NCBI RefSeq assembly: GCF_019933235.1
Contig: NZ_CP082945.1
Location: 1,240,001 to 1,304,000 of the forward strand
DNA length: 64,000 nucleotides
Origin: Streptomyces angustmyceticus
GTDB lineage: Bacteria > Actinomycetota > Actinomycetes > Streptomycetales > Streptomycetaceae
Direction: 5' to 3'
The notes beneath the pieces were generated by a model, which was given only the letters and a program-made list of their open reading frames with translations, was not told the origin of the DNA and ran no database searches. How positions within the stretch are numbered: the first letter of the stretch is position 1; the number at the start of each line of letters is the position of its first letter. The position numbers and the translations under genes were made by a program. This document shows positions 48,052-56,805 of the stretch, one piece after another.

Positions 48052-49248
48052 ATGAGCGCAGCACGTACCGGACCGCCGACCGGGCCGTGGATCGGCCGCA
48101 GACGCTTCCTCGGCGTCGCGGCGGGGCTGGCCGCGGCGGGCGGGGCGGGGCAGCTGACCGGGGACCCCGCACCCGCCGGCCGGCCCGCCCCTGAGCACCG
48201 CCCGCCCCGCGACCGGCCGCTCTTCCTGGGGACGTACACCTCGGCCCCGGGCGGCGGCACCGGCGTCGGCTTCGGGACGTACGACACCATGACCGGCCGG
48301 ATCACCGCCACCGGCACCGTGGCGGGCGTCGCCGACCCCTCCTATCTGGCGGTGGCGCCGTCCGGCCGCACCCTCTACGCGGTCGACGAGCAGCAGCAGG
48401 GCACGGTGACCGCGCTGGCGCTGTCGCCGGACGGGCCGCCCAGGGCGCTGGGCACCCGCTCCACGGGCGGCGCCGGTCCCTGCCATCTGTCGGTGCACCC
48501 CGGGGGCCGCTGGCTGCTGAGCGCCAACTACCTCTCCGGCAGCGTGGCCGTGCATCCGGTCGACCGCGCCACCGGTGCCCTGGGCGAGCGCACGGACCTG
48601 GTCACCCACTCCCACCCGCCGCCCGGACCCGGCCAGGACGGCCCGCACGCCCACCAGATCGTCACCGCCCCGGACGGCCGCCATGTGCTGGCCGTCGACC
48701 TGGGCAACGACACCGTCTACACCTACCGGCTGGACGAGTCGGCCGGCACGCTCACCGAGGTGTCGTACGCGGCGCTGCGGCCCGGGGCCGGTCCCCGGCA
48801 TCTGACGTTCCACCCGTCGGGCGCCTTCGCCTATCTGGCGAACGAGGTCGACAACACGGTCGTGGTCTGCCGCTACGACCGGCACAGCGGGCGGCTGACG
48901 CCCGGCGCTCCGCAGTCCACCGGGACCGGCCCCGGCACCAGCTATCCGGCACAGTTCCTGGTCACCCGCGGCGGCCGCTTCGCCTACCTCGCCAATCGTG
49001 GTCACAACAGCCTCACCCGCTACGCCGTGGAGGCGTCCGGGGCGCGGCTGCGGCTGCTGGACACCGTGCCGGTGGGCGGGGACTTCCCGCGGCAGATCGC
49101 CTTCTCGCCGGACCAGCGCCGGCTGTTCGCGGCGAACCAGAAGTCGGGGTCGGTGACGGTGTTCGCGGTGGACGCCCGCACCGGGGCGCTCCGGCGCGCG
49201 GGCGAGCCGTTCGCGGCGCCGGTCCCGGTGTGTGTCCTGCCGCTCTGA
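48052..49248 (+). CDS. Secreted lactonase-family seven-bladed beta-propeller (YbhE/Pgl-like)
   Basis: A 398-residue exported protein. GRRRFLGVAAGLAAAGGAG is a twin-arginine signal. The rest is a beta-propeller of the 6-phosphogluconolactonase/carboxymuconate cyclase kind: LFLGTYTSAPGGGTGVGFGT, DPSYLAVAPSGRTLYAVDEQ, GPCHLSVHPGGRWLLSANYL, PHAHQIVTAPDGRHVLAVDL, GPRHLTFHPSGAFAYLANEV and FPRQIAFSPDQRRLFAANQK. The spaced His/Glu/Arg residues are typical of the family's active-site channel. A secreted form argues against a pentose-phosphate role. The substrate, possibly a lactone, is unknown. GAGGTGAGGG precedes the ATG. Confidence 0.85.
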   Translation: MSAARTGPPTGPWIGRRRFLGVAAGLAAAGGAGQLTGDPAPAGRPAPEHRPPRDRPLFLGTYTSAPGGGTGVGFGTYDTMTGRITATGTVAGVADPSYLAVAPSGRTLYAVDEQQQGTVTALALSPDGPPRALGTRSTGGAGPCHLSVHPGGRWLLSANYLSGSVAVHPVDRATGALGERTDLVTHSHPPPGPGQDGPHAHQIVTAPDGRHVLAVDLGNDTVYTYRLDESAGTLTEVSYAALRPGAGPRHLTFHPSGAFAYLANEVDNTVVVCRYDRHSGRLTPGAPQSTGTGPGTSYPAQFLVTRGGRFAYLANRGHNSLTRYAVEASGARLRLLDTVPVGGDFPRQIAFSPDQRRLFAANQKSGSVTVFAVDARTGALRRAGEPFAAPVPVCVLPL

Positions 49249-49339
49249 GCACGGGGCCCGGCCCGCCGTGGCGCGCGCCGCGGACGCCGACACACTGCCG
49301 CAACACGGCTGCATGGTTGGCCGGTTAGCGTCGCCTGCC

Positions 49340-50773
49340 ATGAGCACGGGAACGGTACGGGACGACGGCACGACACGGACCGGGGCGGCGACCGGGCCGG
49401 CCGGTCTGCGGCAGGGGCTGCAACGCCGCCATATGCAGTTGATCGCGCTGGGCGGGGTCATCGGGGCCGGGCTGTTCGTCGGCAGCGGGGTGGTCATCCG
49501 GTCCACGGGGCCGGCCGCCGTGCTGTCCTTCCTGGCGGCCGGCGTGCTGACCGTACTGATCATGCGGATGCTGGCCGAGATGACGGTCGCCCGCCCGGCG
49601 CTGGGCTCCTTCTACGCCCACGTCCGCGAGACCCTGGGGCTCCGGGCGGGGTTCACGGTCGGCTGGCTGTACTGGTACTTCTTCGTGATCGTGGTCGCCG
49701 TCGAGGCGGTGGCCGGCGGCCGGATCGTCCAGCTGTGGCTGCCCGGCGCCCCGTTGTGGGCGGTCAGCCTGGTGCTGATGACCTTGCTGACCGCGACCAA
49801 CCTGGTCTCGGCCCGCTCCTACGGCGAGTTCGAGTACTGGTTCTCGACCGTCAAGGTCCTGGCGATCGTGGTGTTCCTCTTCCTCGGCGCCCTGTTCGTG
49901 CTGGGCCTGTGGCCGCACTCCCCCGGCGGGCTGGGCAATCTGACCGCGCACGGCGGGTTCGCGCCCGAGGGCGTCGGCGCGGTGCTGGCGGCCGTCGTGC
50001 CCTGCATCGGGTTCTTCACCGGCGCGGAGATCGTGACCATCGCGGCCGCCGAGTCGGCCGAGCCGGAGCGGGCGGTGGCGGACGCGATCCGTTCGATCGT
50101 GCTGCGGGTGGTGGCCTTCTACGTGCTGTCGGTCTTCCTCGTCGTCGCGGTGGTGCCGTGGACGTCGAGGGCGATCGAGGTGAGTCCGTACGCGGCGGTG
50201 CTGGACCGGCTCGCGGTGCCCGCGGCCGGCACGGTCATGAACGCCCTGGTGCTGATCGCCGTGCTCTCCTGCCTGAACTCCGCGCTCTACACGTCCTCCC
50301 GGATGCTGTTCGCGCTCACCCGGCACGGGGACGCGCCCCGCGGCTTCACCGCGGTCAGCGCGAGCGGGGTGCCGCGCCGGGCGCTGCTGGCCGGGACCTC
50401 GGTCGGCTACCTGTCGGTCGTCGCGGCCTGGATCTCGCCCGACGTCGTCTTCGAGTTCCTGATCAACTCCTATGGTGCGATCGCCCTGTTCGTCTATCTG
50501 GCGATCGCCGTCGCGCAGGTGCGGATGCGGCGGAAGCTGGAGCGCACCGAGCCGGAGCGGCTGACGCTGAGGATGTGGCTGTTCCCGTGGCTGAGCTGGG
50601 TGACGGTGGCGCTGATGGCGTCGGTGATCGGGGCGATGGCGTTCCTGCCGGACAGCCGCGCGCAGTTCTGGCTGAGCCTGCTGACGGTGGCCGTGGTGCT
50701 GGCCGGGTACGAGGTGCGGCGCCGGAAGGGTCCGGCCGCCGCGCCGCGGACGCCGGACGGGGCGGGGGCGTGA
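49340..50773 (+). CDS. APC-superfamily amino acid permease (GABA/proline/asparagine permease group)
   Basis: A 477-residue transporter with about 12 helices. The first helix carries IALGGVIGAGLFVGSGVVI (substrate-binding unwound GxGLF). Then come YAHVRETLGLRAGFTVGWLY, NLVSARSYGEFEYWFSTVKV (AAT-family signature region) and EIVTIAAAESAEPERAVADA. The C-terminus is basic (YEVRRRKGP). It matches the AnsP/GabP/ProY-type branch rather than the CAT branch seen at 23911. A TTAGCGT just upstream of the ATG may be a -10 with a 2-nt leader. Confidence 0.88.
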   Translation: MSTGTVRDDGTTRTGAATGPAGLRQGLQRRHMQLIALGGVIGAGLFVGSGVVIRSTGPAAVLSFLAAGVLTVLIMRMLAEMTVARPALGSFYAHVRETLGLRAGFTVGWLYWYFFVIVVAVEAVAGGRIVQLWLPGAPLWAVSLVLMTLLTATNLVSARSYGEFEYWFSTVKVLAIVVFLFLGALFVLGLWPHSPGGLGNLTAHGGFAPEGVGAVLAAVVPCIGFFTGAEIVTIAAAESAEPERAVADAIRSIVLRVVAFYVLSVFLVVAVVPWTSRAIEVSPYAAVLDRLAVPAAGTVMNALVLIAVLSCLNSALYTSSRMLFALTRHGDAPRGFTAVSASGVPRRALLAGTSVGYLSVVAAWISPDVVFEFLINSYGAIALFVYLAIAVAQVRMRRKLERTEPERLTLRMWLFPWLSWVTVALMASVIGAMAFLPDSRAQFWLSLLTVAVVLAGYEVRRRKGPAAAPRTPDGAGA

Positions 50774-50912
50774 CGGTCTGAGGGCTCGGTGTCGGGGGGC
50801 TGACGGCTCGGCAGCCGGGGGGCGGCGACTCTGCGTCCGGCAGCCCGACGGCCCGTGCGCGGCGGCCTGACGGCTCGGTCCCGACGACTCCACGCCGGAC
50901 GACCCGAGCAGC

Positions 50913-51710
50913 TCACCCGCCCGGCCGGCCGGTCTCCCCGTCGGCCAGGTACTGCCGCAGCAGCGTGCGCAGCTCGGTCTCGAACTCCGCGTATTTCCGG
51001 CGCAGTCGGTCCCCGGGCCAGTCGCCGGGCAGCAGCGCGGCGGGCAGCAGCGGGTCGGCGAGGAGATGGCGGAGTGCGGCCGCCGCGATGGTGAAACGGT
51101 CGGAGGGGGTGGCGGCGCGGTCGAGTGCGCCGGTCAGGGCGTCGGCACGGCGCGCCCAGGCGGCCAGGTCCCACAGCCGGGCGGCGAGCGCGGCCGGGTC
51201 GCCGTCCGGGGTGCCGGTGAGCCAGGTGCACTGCTCGGTGACGACGGCGGGCCGGGGCCGGTCGAGGTTGGCGGGGCGCAGCCAGCTGCCCTCACGGAGT
51301 TCGGCCAGCCGCAGTTCGGCCATGGCCTGGCGCAGTGCGGTGCGCTCGGCGGGGGGCCTGCCCTCCGCCGTGGCGACCACGGCGATCTCCCAGTCCCCGC
51401 TCCAGGGCCGGGTCCGCGGGGCGCGGCTCTCGTCCTGCCGGGCCTGGCGCGCCAGGAGGCGGGTGGTGAGGGCGTACGAGCCGTCGGCCTGGTGCAGATC
51501 GCCGGCGGCCACCATGCGGGAGAGCGCGACCCGGACAGTGCCCTCGGCGATGCCGAACAGCTCGCCGACCCGTACCAGGGCGCGCGCGGGCAGCCGCGGC
51601 GGGTGATGGCCGAGGAGGGTGCTCAGCACGATCGAGCGTGCGGTGAGCGGCCGCAGCGCGAGGGCGGCGGCCCCGGTGCGGCCGGGAGTGCCGGTGTCGT
51701 CGTCGTTCAT
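50913..51710 (-). CDS. PaaX-family transcriptional regulator
   Basis: A 265-residue repressor-type regulator. An N-terminal helix-turn-helix (TARSIVLSTLLGHHPPRLPA, LFGIAEGTVRVALSRMVAAG) is followed by the PaaX middle domain and C-terminal domain (PWSGDWEIAVVATAEGRPPA, WLRPANLDRPRPAVV, RFTIAAAALRHLLADPLLPA). PaaX proteins bind aryl- or acyl-CoA ligands such as phenylacetyl-CoA. It faces the AidB-like acyl-CoA dehydrogenase gene across a nested dyad. A perfect TAGAAT lies just upstream of its ATG, giving only a roughly 5-nt leader. Confidence 0.9.
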   Translation of the reverse strand: MNDDDTGTPGRTGAAALALRPLTARSIVLSTLLGHHPPRLPARALVRVGELFGIAEGTVRVALSRMVAAGDLHQADGSYALTTRLLARQARQDESRAPRTRPWSGDWEIAVVATAEGRPPAERTALRQAMAELRLAELREGSWLRPANLDRPRPAVVTEQCTWLTGTPDGDPAALAARLWDLAAWARRADALTGALDRAATPSDRFTIAAAALRHLLADPLLPAALLPGDWPGDRLRRKYAEFETELRTLLRQYLADGETGRPGG

Positions 51711-51745
51711 ATGTGCACGAAATTCTAGTCAGCCGGGCATGGGCA

Positions 51746-51782
51746 TTACAGTCTTTCCACAGCTGTTCTGTTTCTGTAACGT
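51746..51782. promoter_or_regulatory. Nested dyad operator overlapping promoters of paaX-like and aidB-like genes
   Basis: TTACAG-N7-ACAGCTGT-N7-CTGTAA: outer arms and inner 8-bp palindrome share one centre (between 51762 and 51763). It covers a TTTCCA-17-TAACGT promoter whose +1 is the A of the dehydrogenase ATG, and its other arm sits in the -35 region of the paaX-like gene. Likely the binding site of that regulator for both directions. Confidence 0.65.
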
Positions 51783-51788
51783 CGAGGT

Positions 51789-53441
51789 ATGACCGTCACC
51801 CATGAAGTCGTGAATCAGGCCCCGCCGCTGACCGGGTTCAGCGCGGCGGACGAGCCGGCCCTGCTGGAGGCGCTGGTCCGGGACGGCGCCGGGTGGGGCA
51901 CCGGGGAAGTGACGGAGCTGGGCGCGCTGGCCGGTTCCGCCGCGGTGCAGGACCAGGCGCGCTGGGCGGAGGAGCAGCCGCCCCGGCTGCACACCCACGA
52001 CCGGTTCGGGCACCGCGTCGACGAGGTCGCCTTCCACCCGGCCTGGCACCAGCTGATGACCGTCGCGGTGGAGCACGGTCTGCACGCCGCGCCCTGGGCC
52101 GACGACCGCCCCGGGGCGCATCTGGTGCGCGCCGCGAAGTTCTACGTCTGGTCGCAGGCCGAGGCGGGGCACGGCTGCCCGATCTCGATGACGTACGCCG
52201 CCGTCCCCGCGCTGCGCGCCGCACCGGAACTCGCCGCGCGGTACGAGCCGTTGCTCACGGCCCGCGCCTACGACTTCGGACTCCGGGCGCCGCTCACCAA
52301 GTCGGGCCTGATCGCGGGCATGTCGATGACGGAGAAGCAGGGCGGCTCCGACGTACGGGCCAACACCACCCGCGCGGTGCCGGCCGGCGACGGCAGCTAC
52401 CGCCTCACCGGCCACAAGTGGTTCACCTCGGCGCCGATGAGCGACGTCTTCCTGGCGCTGGCGCAGACCTCGGAGGGGCTCGGCTGCTTCCTGGTGCCGC
52501 GGGTGCTGCCGGACGGCACCCTCAACGGCATGCGGCTGATGCGGCTCAAGGACAAGCTGGGCAACCGCTCCAACGCTTCCTCCGAGATCGAGTACGACGA
52601 GGCGGTGGCCTGGCCGGTCGGCGAGCCGGGCCGCGGGGTGCGGACCATCGTCGAGATGGTGAACATGACCCGGCTGGACTGTGTGCTGGGGTCGGCGGCC
52701 GGGATGCGGGCGGGGCTGCGGCAGGCGCTGCACCACACCGCGCACCGGCACGCCTTCGGGCGGGAGCTGGACCGGCAGCCGCTGATGCGCTCGGTGCTCG
52801 CCGACCTGGCGGTCGAGTCGGAGGCGGCGACGCTGCTGGGGATGCGGCTGGCGAGCGCCGTGGACCGGTCGCAGGCCGGGGACGCCGGGGAGACGGCGCT
52901 GCGGCGGCTGGCGCTGGCGGCCGGGAAGTACTGGGTGTGCAAGCGGGGCAGCACCCACGCGGCGGAGGCGCTGGAGTGCCTGGGCGGCAACGGCTACGTC
53001 GAGGACTCCGGCATGCCGCGGCTCTACCGGGAGGCGCCGCTGCTGTCGATCTGGGAGGGCTCGGGGAACGTCGCCGCGCTCGATGTGCTGCGGGCGCTGG
53101 GCAAGGAGCCCACCGCGCTGGAGGCGTTCCTCGCGGAGGTGGAGACCGCGGCGGGCGCCGACCGCCGGCTGGACGCGGCGGTGGCCGGGGTCCGCAAGAT
53201 GCTCGGCGGGCTCGGCGATCCGGAGCGGGCGCAGCTGATGGCGCGGTCGCTGGCGGAGCGGCTGGCGCTGGTGCTGCAGGGGTCGCTGCTGGTGCGCTAC
53301 AGCCACCCGGCGGTCGCCGACGCGTTCTGCGCCTCGCGGCTCGACGGCGAGTGGGGCAACGCCTTCGGCACCCTGCCGGCCGGCGCGGACCTGGCCGCGA
53401 TCCTGGAGCGCAGCCGCCCGGCGGCCGGGAGCGGGGCCTGA
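51789..53441 (+). CDS. AidB-like acyl-CoA dehydrogenase
   Basis: A 550-residue flavoprotein of the AidB branch: long N-terminus with QPPRLHTHDRFGHRVDEVAF and HPAWHQLMTVAVEHGLH, the SMTEKQGGSDVRANTTRA flavin segment, LTGHKWFTSAPMSDVFLALA, NASSEIEYDEAVAWPVGEPG, and the closing LECLGGNGYVEDSGMPRLYR and PLLSIWEGSGNVAALDVLR. E. coli AidB is linked to alkylation stress. Here the PaaX regulator and the downstream enoyl-CoA hydratase suggest an acyl-CoA catabolic role instead. The ATG is at the predicted +1, so the mRNA is probably leaderless. The stop overlaps the hydratase ATG (TGATG). Confidence 0.9.
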   Translation: MTVTHEVVNQAPPLTGFSAADEPALLEALVRDGAGWGTGEVTELGALAGSAAVQDQARWAEEQPPRLHTHDRFGHRVDEVAFHPAWHQLMTVAVEHGLHAAPWADDRPGAHLVRAAKFYVWSQAEAGHGCPISMTYAAVPALRAAPELAARYEPLLTARAYDFGLRAPLTKSGLIAGMSMTEKQGGSDVRANTTRAVPAGDGSYRLTGHKWFTSAPMSDVFLALAQTSEGLGCFLVPRVLPDGTLNGMRLMRLKDKLGNRSNASSEIEYDEAVAWPVGEPGRGVRTIVEMVNMTRLDCVLGSAAGMRAGLRQALHHTAHRHAFGRELDRQPLMRSVLADLAVESEAATLLGMRLASAVDRSQAGDAGETALRRLALAAGKYWVCKRGSTHAAEALECLGGNGYVEDSGMPRLYREAPLLSIWEGSGNVAALDVLRALGKEPTALEAFLAEVETAAGADRRLDAAVAGVRKMLGGLGDPERAQLMARSLAERLALVLQGSLLVRYSHPAVADAFCASRLDGEWGNAFGTLPAGADLAAILERSRPAAGSGA

Positions 53442-54217
53442 TGTCCGTACGGGTGGAGCGCGCCGGGCCGGTGACGACGGTGGTGCTGTCCCGGCCGGCG
53501 TCGCGCAACGCGGTGGACGGCGCGACGGCCGACCAACTCGCCGATGCCTTCCGGGAGTTCGACGCCGACGACGGTGCCAGGGTCGCGGTGCTGTGGGGCG
53601 AGGGCGGGACGTTCTGCTCCGGCGCCGACCTGAAGGCGATCGGCACCGAGCGCGGCAACCGGGTGGCGCCGGACGGGGACGGGCCGATGGGGCCGACCCG
53701 GATGCGGCTCGGCAAGCCGGTGATCGCGGCGGTCGCCGGCCATGCGGTGGCCGGCGGTCTGGAGCTGGCGCTGTGGTGCGACCTCCGGGTGGCGGAGGAG
53801 GACGCCGTCTTCGGGGTGTTCTGCCGGCGCTGGGGGGTGCCGCTGATCGACGGCGGTACGGTCCGGCTGCCGCGGCTGATCGGCGCGAGCCGGGCCATGG
53901 ACCTGGTACTGACGGGGCGTCCGGTCCCGGCCGCCGAGGCGCTGGACATCGGCCTCGTGCACCGTGTGGTGCCGGCCGGGACGGCTCGTGCGGAGGCCGA
54001 GCGGCTGGCGGCGGAGATCGCCCGCTTCCCGCAGGCGTGCCTGCGCAGCGACCGCGCCTCCCTGCTGGACCAGGAGGGCAGGGACGAGCGGTCGGCGCTT
54101 GCCGCGGAGCTCCGGCACGGCCAGGGAGTGCTGGCCGAGTCGAGGGAGGGCGCGGCCCGGTTCGCCGCGGGAGCGGGACGGCACGGAGCGCCGGACGGTG
54201 GCCCGGACGCCCCTTAG
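53441..54217 (+). CDS. Enoyl-CoA hydratase/isomerase (crotonase family)
   Basis: A 258-residue crotonase-fold protein. The oxyanion-hole segments are GGTFCSGADLKAIGTERG and KPVIAAVAGHAVAGGLELAL. The C-terminus has FPQACLRSDRASLL, typical of the family. In the second loop the position often occupied by a catalytic Glu reads VFGVFCRRWGVPLIDGGTVR, so it may be an isomerase or an atypical hydratase. It is translationally coupled to the AidB-like dehydrogenase, giving a dehydrogenase-hydratase pair controlled by a PaaX-type repressor. Confidence 0.88.
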   Translation: MSVRVERAGPVTTVVLSRPASRNAVDGATADQLADAFREFDADDGARVAVLWGEGGTFCSGADLKAIGTERGNRVAPDGDGPMGPTRMRLGKPVIAAVAGHAVAGGLELALWCDLRVAEEDAVFGVFCRRWGVPLIDGGTVRLPRLIGASRAMDLVLTGRPVPAAEALDIGLVHRVVPAGTARAEAERLAAEIARFPQACLRSDRASLLDQEGRDERSALAAELRHGQGVLAESREGAARFAAGAGRHGAPDGGPDAP

Positions 54218-54321
54218 GGGCCGTCACCCTCCGGGACGCCGGCGGTTCCGTGGGGCGGGCGGGCCGCGTCCGCGGGCGGAGGCGATCGCTTACGGTTCTC
54301 CGGACACCGACGCCCGCCCCG

Positions 54322-54366
54322 CCCGCCCCGTCCGCCCCGTCCGCCCCGTCCGCCCTGTCCGCCCCG
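54322..54366. repeat. Tandem 9-bp repeat, five copies
   Basis: TCCGCCCCG repeated head-to-tail (first copy starts with C, fourth ends CTG), ending 13 nt before the ATG of the DUF1990 gene and abutting its AGGAG. Slippage here would change the 5' leader only. Confidence 0.75.
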
Positions 54367-54379
54367 AGGAGCGCACCCC

Positions 54380-54889
54380 ATGAGCGACCTGAACTACCCC
54401 GAGCGGGGCGGCACTCGGCACGCCCCGCTGCCGGCCGGCTACCACCACCTCCACGAGGAGCTGCCGCTCGGCCACGGCCGGGCGGTGCTGGCCGCGGCCG
54501 GCGAGGCGATCAGCACCTTCCGGATGCACCGCGCGGCCGGCACCCGCATCCGGGCCGGCGCGCCGCGGGCCGCCCCGGGCGTGGACGTCGAGGTCTCGCT
54601 GGGCCTCGGCCCGCTGCGACTGCGGGCGCCGTGCACCGTGGTGTGGACCGTGGACGAGGCGGACCGCGTCGGCTTCGGCTACGGGGCCCGGGAGGGCCAT
54701 CCCGAGTGCGGCGAGGAGGCGTTCGTCGCCGAGCTGCGCGGTGACGGCTCGGTGTGGTTCACCGTGACCGCCTTCAGCCGCCCCGCCCGTGCGCTCACCC
54801 GCCTGGCCGGCCCGCTGGTCCCCGTCTTCCAGCGCCAGTACGTCCGCCATCTCGGCCGCACGCTCCGCCGCCTCGCGAACCCCCGGTGA
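54380..54889 (+). CDS. DUF1990-family protein
   Basis: A 169-residue protein with the whole DUF1990 pattern: LNYPERGGTRHAPLPAGYHH near the N-terminus, EAISTFRMHRAAGTRI, a START-like beta region (APCTVVWTVDEADRVGFGYG, GHPECGEEAFVAELRGDGSV) and the ending YVRHLGRTLRRLA. Function unknown; structures of relatives suggest a SRPBCC-like ligand pocket. AGGAG precedes the ATG, right after the 9-bp repeat tract. Confidence 0.85.
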   Translation: MSDLNYPERGGTRHAPLPAGYHHLHEELPLGHGRAVLAAAGEAISTFRMHRAAGTRIRAGAPRAAPGVDVEVSLGLGPLRLRAPCTVVWTVDEADRVGFGYGAREGHPECGEEAFVAELRGDGSVWFTVTAFSRPARALTRLAGPLVPVFQRQYVRHLGRTLRRLANPR

Positions 54890-55121
54890 CGGCGGCGGGC
54901 GGCCCCGGAAGCGGCCCGATCACCTGACGGGCACGATCAGCGGCGCGGGCTCGTCCGACCCGCCGTCACCTCCCGGTCCGGCGATCCGCTCACCGCCTGA
55001 TGCCCCCTGGAACACGCTTTGTTACCGGCGCGTAGAGGTGTGCCGCGCGATCGCCATACGTCCACCCCGGCTTCATCATTTCGTCACCATCACCTCTGCC
55101 GACCGTGAAAGAAATCCAGGC

Positions 55122-56345
55122 ATGTGTGAAGACGAACTGATCCCGCCGCAGGCGGACATGACCGAGCAGGAGTGGCTGCGGACCGGATCGGCGGCGACGG
55201 CCGGGGGGCCGCCGCCGCGTACGACGGGGCGCGTGCCGCAGTGGGTGAACCGGCGGACGCTGCTGGGCGGCGCCATGGCCGGCGCGGCGCTCACCCTGCT
55301 GCCCTCGCCGGGCCAGTCGCCCGCGTCGGCCGCGCCCCGCCGCCAGGGCCCGGGGGCCTTCCCGTTCCCCGAACACCCCAACGGCAAGGGCGAGTTCGCC
55401 GTGCTGGTCACCGGCGACGCGGGGACCGGCGACGAGGCGCAGTACGCGGTGGCGGCCGCCGCGCGGGACCTCTGCGAGGCCGAGGGCATCGGCCTCGCCG
55501 TGGGGCTCGGCGACAACATCTACGAGAACGGCCCGGAGTCCGACGACGACTCGGAGTTCCAGGACAAGTTCGAGAAGCCCAACAGCGGCATCGACGTGCC
55601 GTGGCTGATGGTGCTGGGCAACCACGACTGCTCGGGCCTGATCCCCGGCAGCGGCGGCGATCCGTCGCGCGGTGACCGGGAGGTCGCCTACGCCGCCACG
55701 TCGCGGCGCTGGTACATGCCGGACCGCTACTACAGCGTGCCGCTGCCGGCCGCCGACCCGCTGGTGGAGTTCTTCGCGATCGACACCATCCCCTGGTCGT
55801 CGTACGTCGCCCAGCTTGATCCGCACTACCGGTGGGACGGGCCGTACATGCGCGAGCAGCGCAGCTGGCTGGAGGGCGCGCTGCGCGCCTCGCGGGCCCG
55901 CTGGAAGGTGGTGATCGGGCACCACCCGTACCTCAACAACGGCAAGCACGGCAGTGCCGGTTCCTACGACGGCTTCGAGATCGGGAACTACACCAGCGGC
56001 GTCCATCTGAAGGACATGTACGAGAAGGTGGTGTGCGGGCGGGCCGATCTGATCCTGTCCGGTCACGACCACACGCTGCAGATCCTGGAGCCGACGGCCC
56101 GTACGGGCGGCACCCGGCAGGTGGTGTGCGGCGCGTCGGCCAAGACGGAGGACGGGGTGGCCCACTTCGGTCACCCGGCGGCCTGGCAGAACTTCTCCGA
56201 CCACGGGTTCATGGTGCTGAAGGTGTCCGGCGCGCGCCTGACCATCGACGCCTACACCGTCGATGTGGCCACCCGGAAGGCCACCCTGCGGCACCGGGCC
56301 CGTCAGACCCGGCCGGTCGCGGGGGCGGCACCGGCGCACGCCTGA
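55122..56345 (+). CDS. Secreted metallophosphoesterase (purple acid phosphatase-like)
   Basis: A 407-residue calcineurin-fold phosphatase with a twin-arginine-like signal placed unusually late (NRRTLLGGAMAGAALTLLPS, about residues 42-61). Metal-binding motifs in order are VTGDAGTGD, GLGDNIYENG, LGNHDCSG, VIGHHPYLNNGKHGS and LSGHDHTLQ, all intact, so it is likely an active dimetal phosphomonoesterase outside the cell, perhaps for phosphate scavenging. The ATG has only a weak leader (AAAGAAATCCAGG). An internal ATG (MTEQEW) would shorten the pre-signal region by 17 residues and is a fair alternative. Confidence 0.85.
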   Translation: MCEDELIPPQADMTEQEWLRTGSAATAGGPPPRTTGRVPQWVNRRTLLGGAMAGAALTLLPSPGQSPASAAPRRQGPGAFPFPEHPNGKGEFAVLVTGDAGTGDEAQYAVAAAARDLCEAEGIGLAVGLGDNIYENGPESDDDSEFQDKFEKPNSGIDVPWLMVLGNHDCSGLIPGSGGDPSRGDREVAYAATSRRWYMPDRYYSVPLPAADPLVEFFAIDTIPWSSYVAQLDPHYRWDGPYMREQRSWLEGALRASRARWKVVIGHHPYLNNGKHGSAGSYDGFEIGNYTSGVHLKDMYEKVVCGRADLILSGHDHTLQILEPTARTGGTRQVVCGASAKTEDGVAHFGHPAAWQNFSDHGFMVLKVSGARLTIDAYTVDVATRKATLRHRARQTRPVAGAAPAHA

Positions 56346-56805
56346 CGGCGGGGCCGCCCGGCGGTCGGGCCCGGGGGCGCGGATCGTGAACGCATCCCGT
56401 CAAGGGTCCTGCCCGACCGGGGAGTTACCGGGGGCTCGAAGGGCGGACGCGGATCGGCTCCGGGGCGACCGCGGACCGGCTCCGGGCGGGAGCGCGGCTC
56501 GCGACGTCCGGCGACAGGGCAGCGCCCGACAGCGCCGGGCGGGTGACGGCTCCGCGGCCCCGCCGCCCCCGTCACCCGTCCTCCGTACCCCCGGACGGCG
56601 TCCGGAGCACCGGACGTGCGGGGCCCCCGGCCCGCGCCTAGGGTGAGCGCATGGCCGCGTTCCGGTGGATATCGGCCCCGGTCAACGGCCCGCGACCGTG
56701 GGCACGAGGCAGGCTCGGCCCGGCGTCGCCGGCCGCGACGCCGTGCTGCCCTCGCCACCCGCTGATGCCCGTCCCGCACCGCGCGGCCACGAGGTCCGGC
56801 ACGCC
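56346..56805. other. Intergenic region before the SpoIIE phosphatase gene
   Basis: 460 nt of G+C-rich sequence without a convincing gene. A TAGGGT at 56639-56644 could be a -10 element; its predicted start is 56651, just before an in-frame GTG at 56665 that would extend the phosphatase by 47 residues. The extension (Pro/Arg/Ala-rich) does not look like protein-coding sequence, so I kept the later ATG. Confidence 0.4.
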
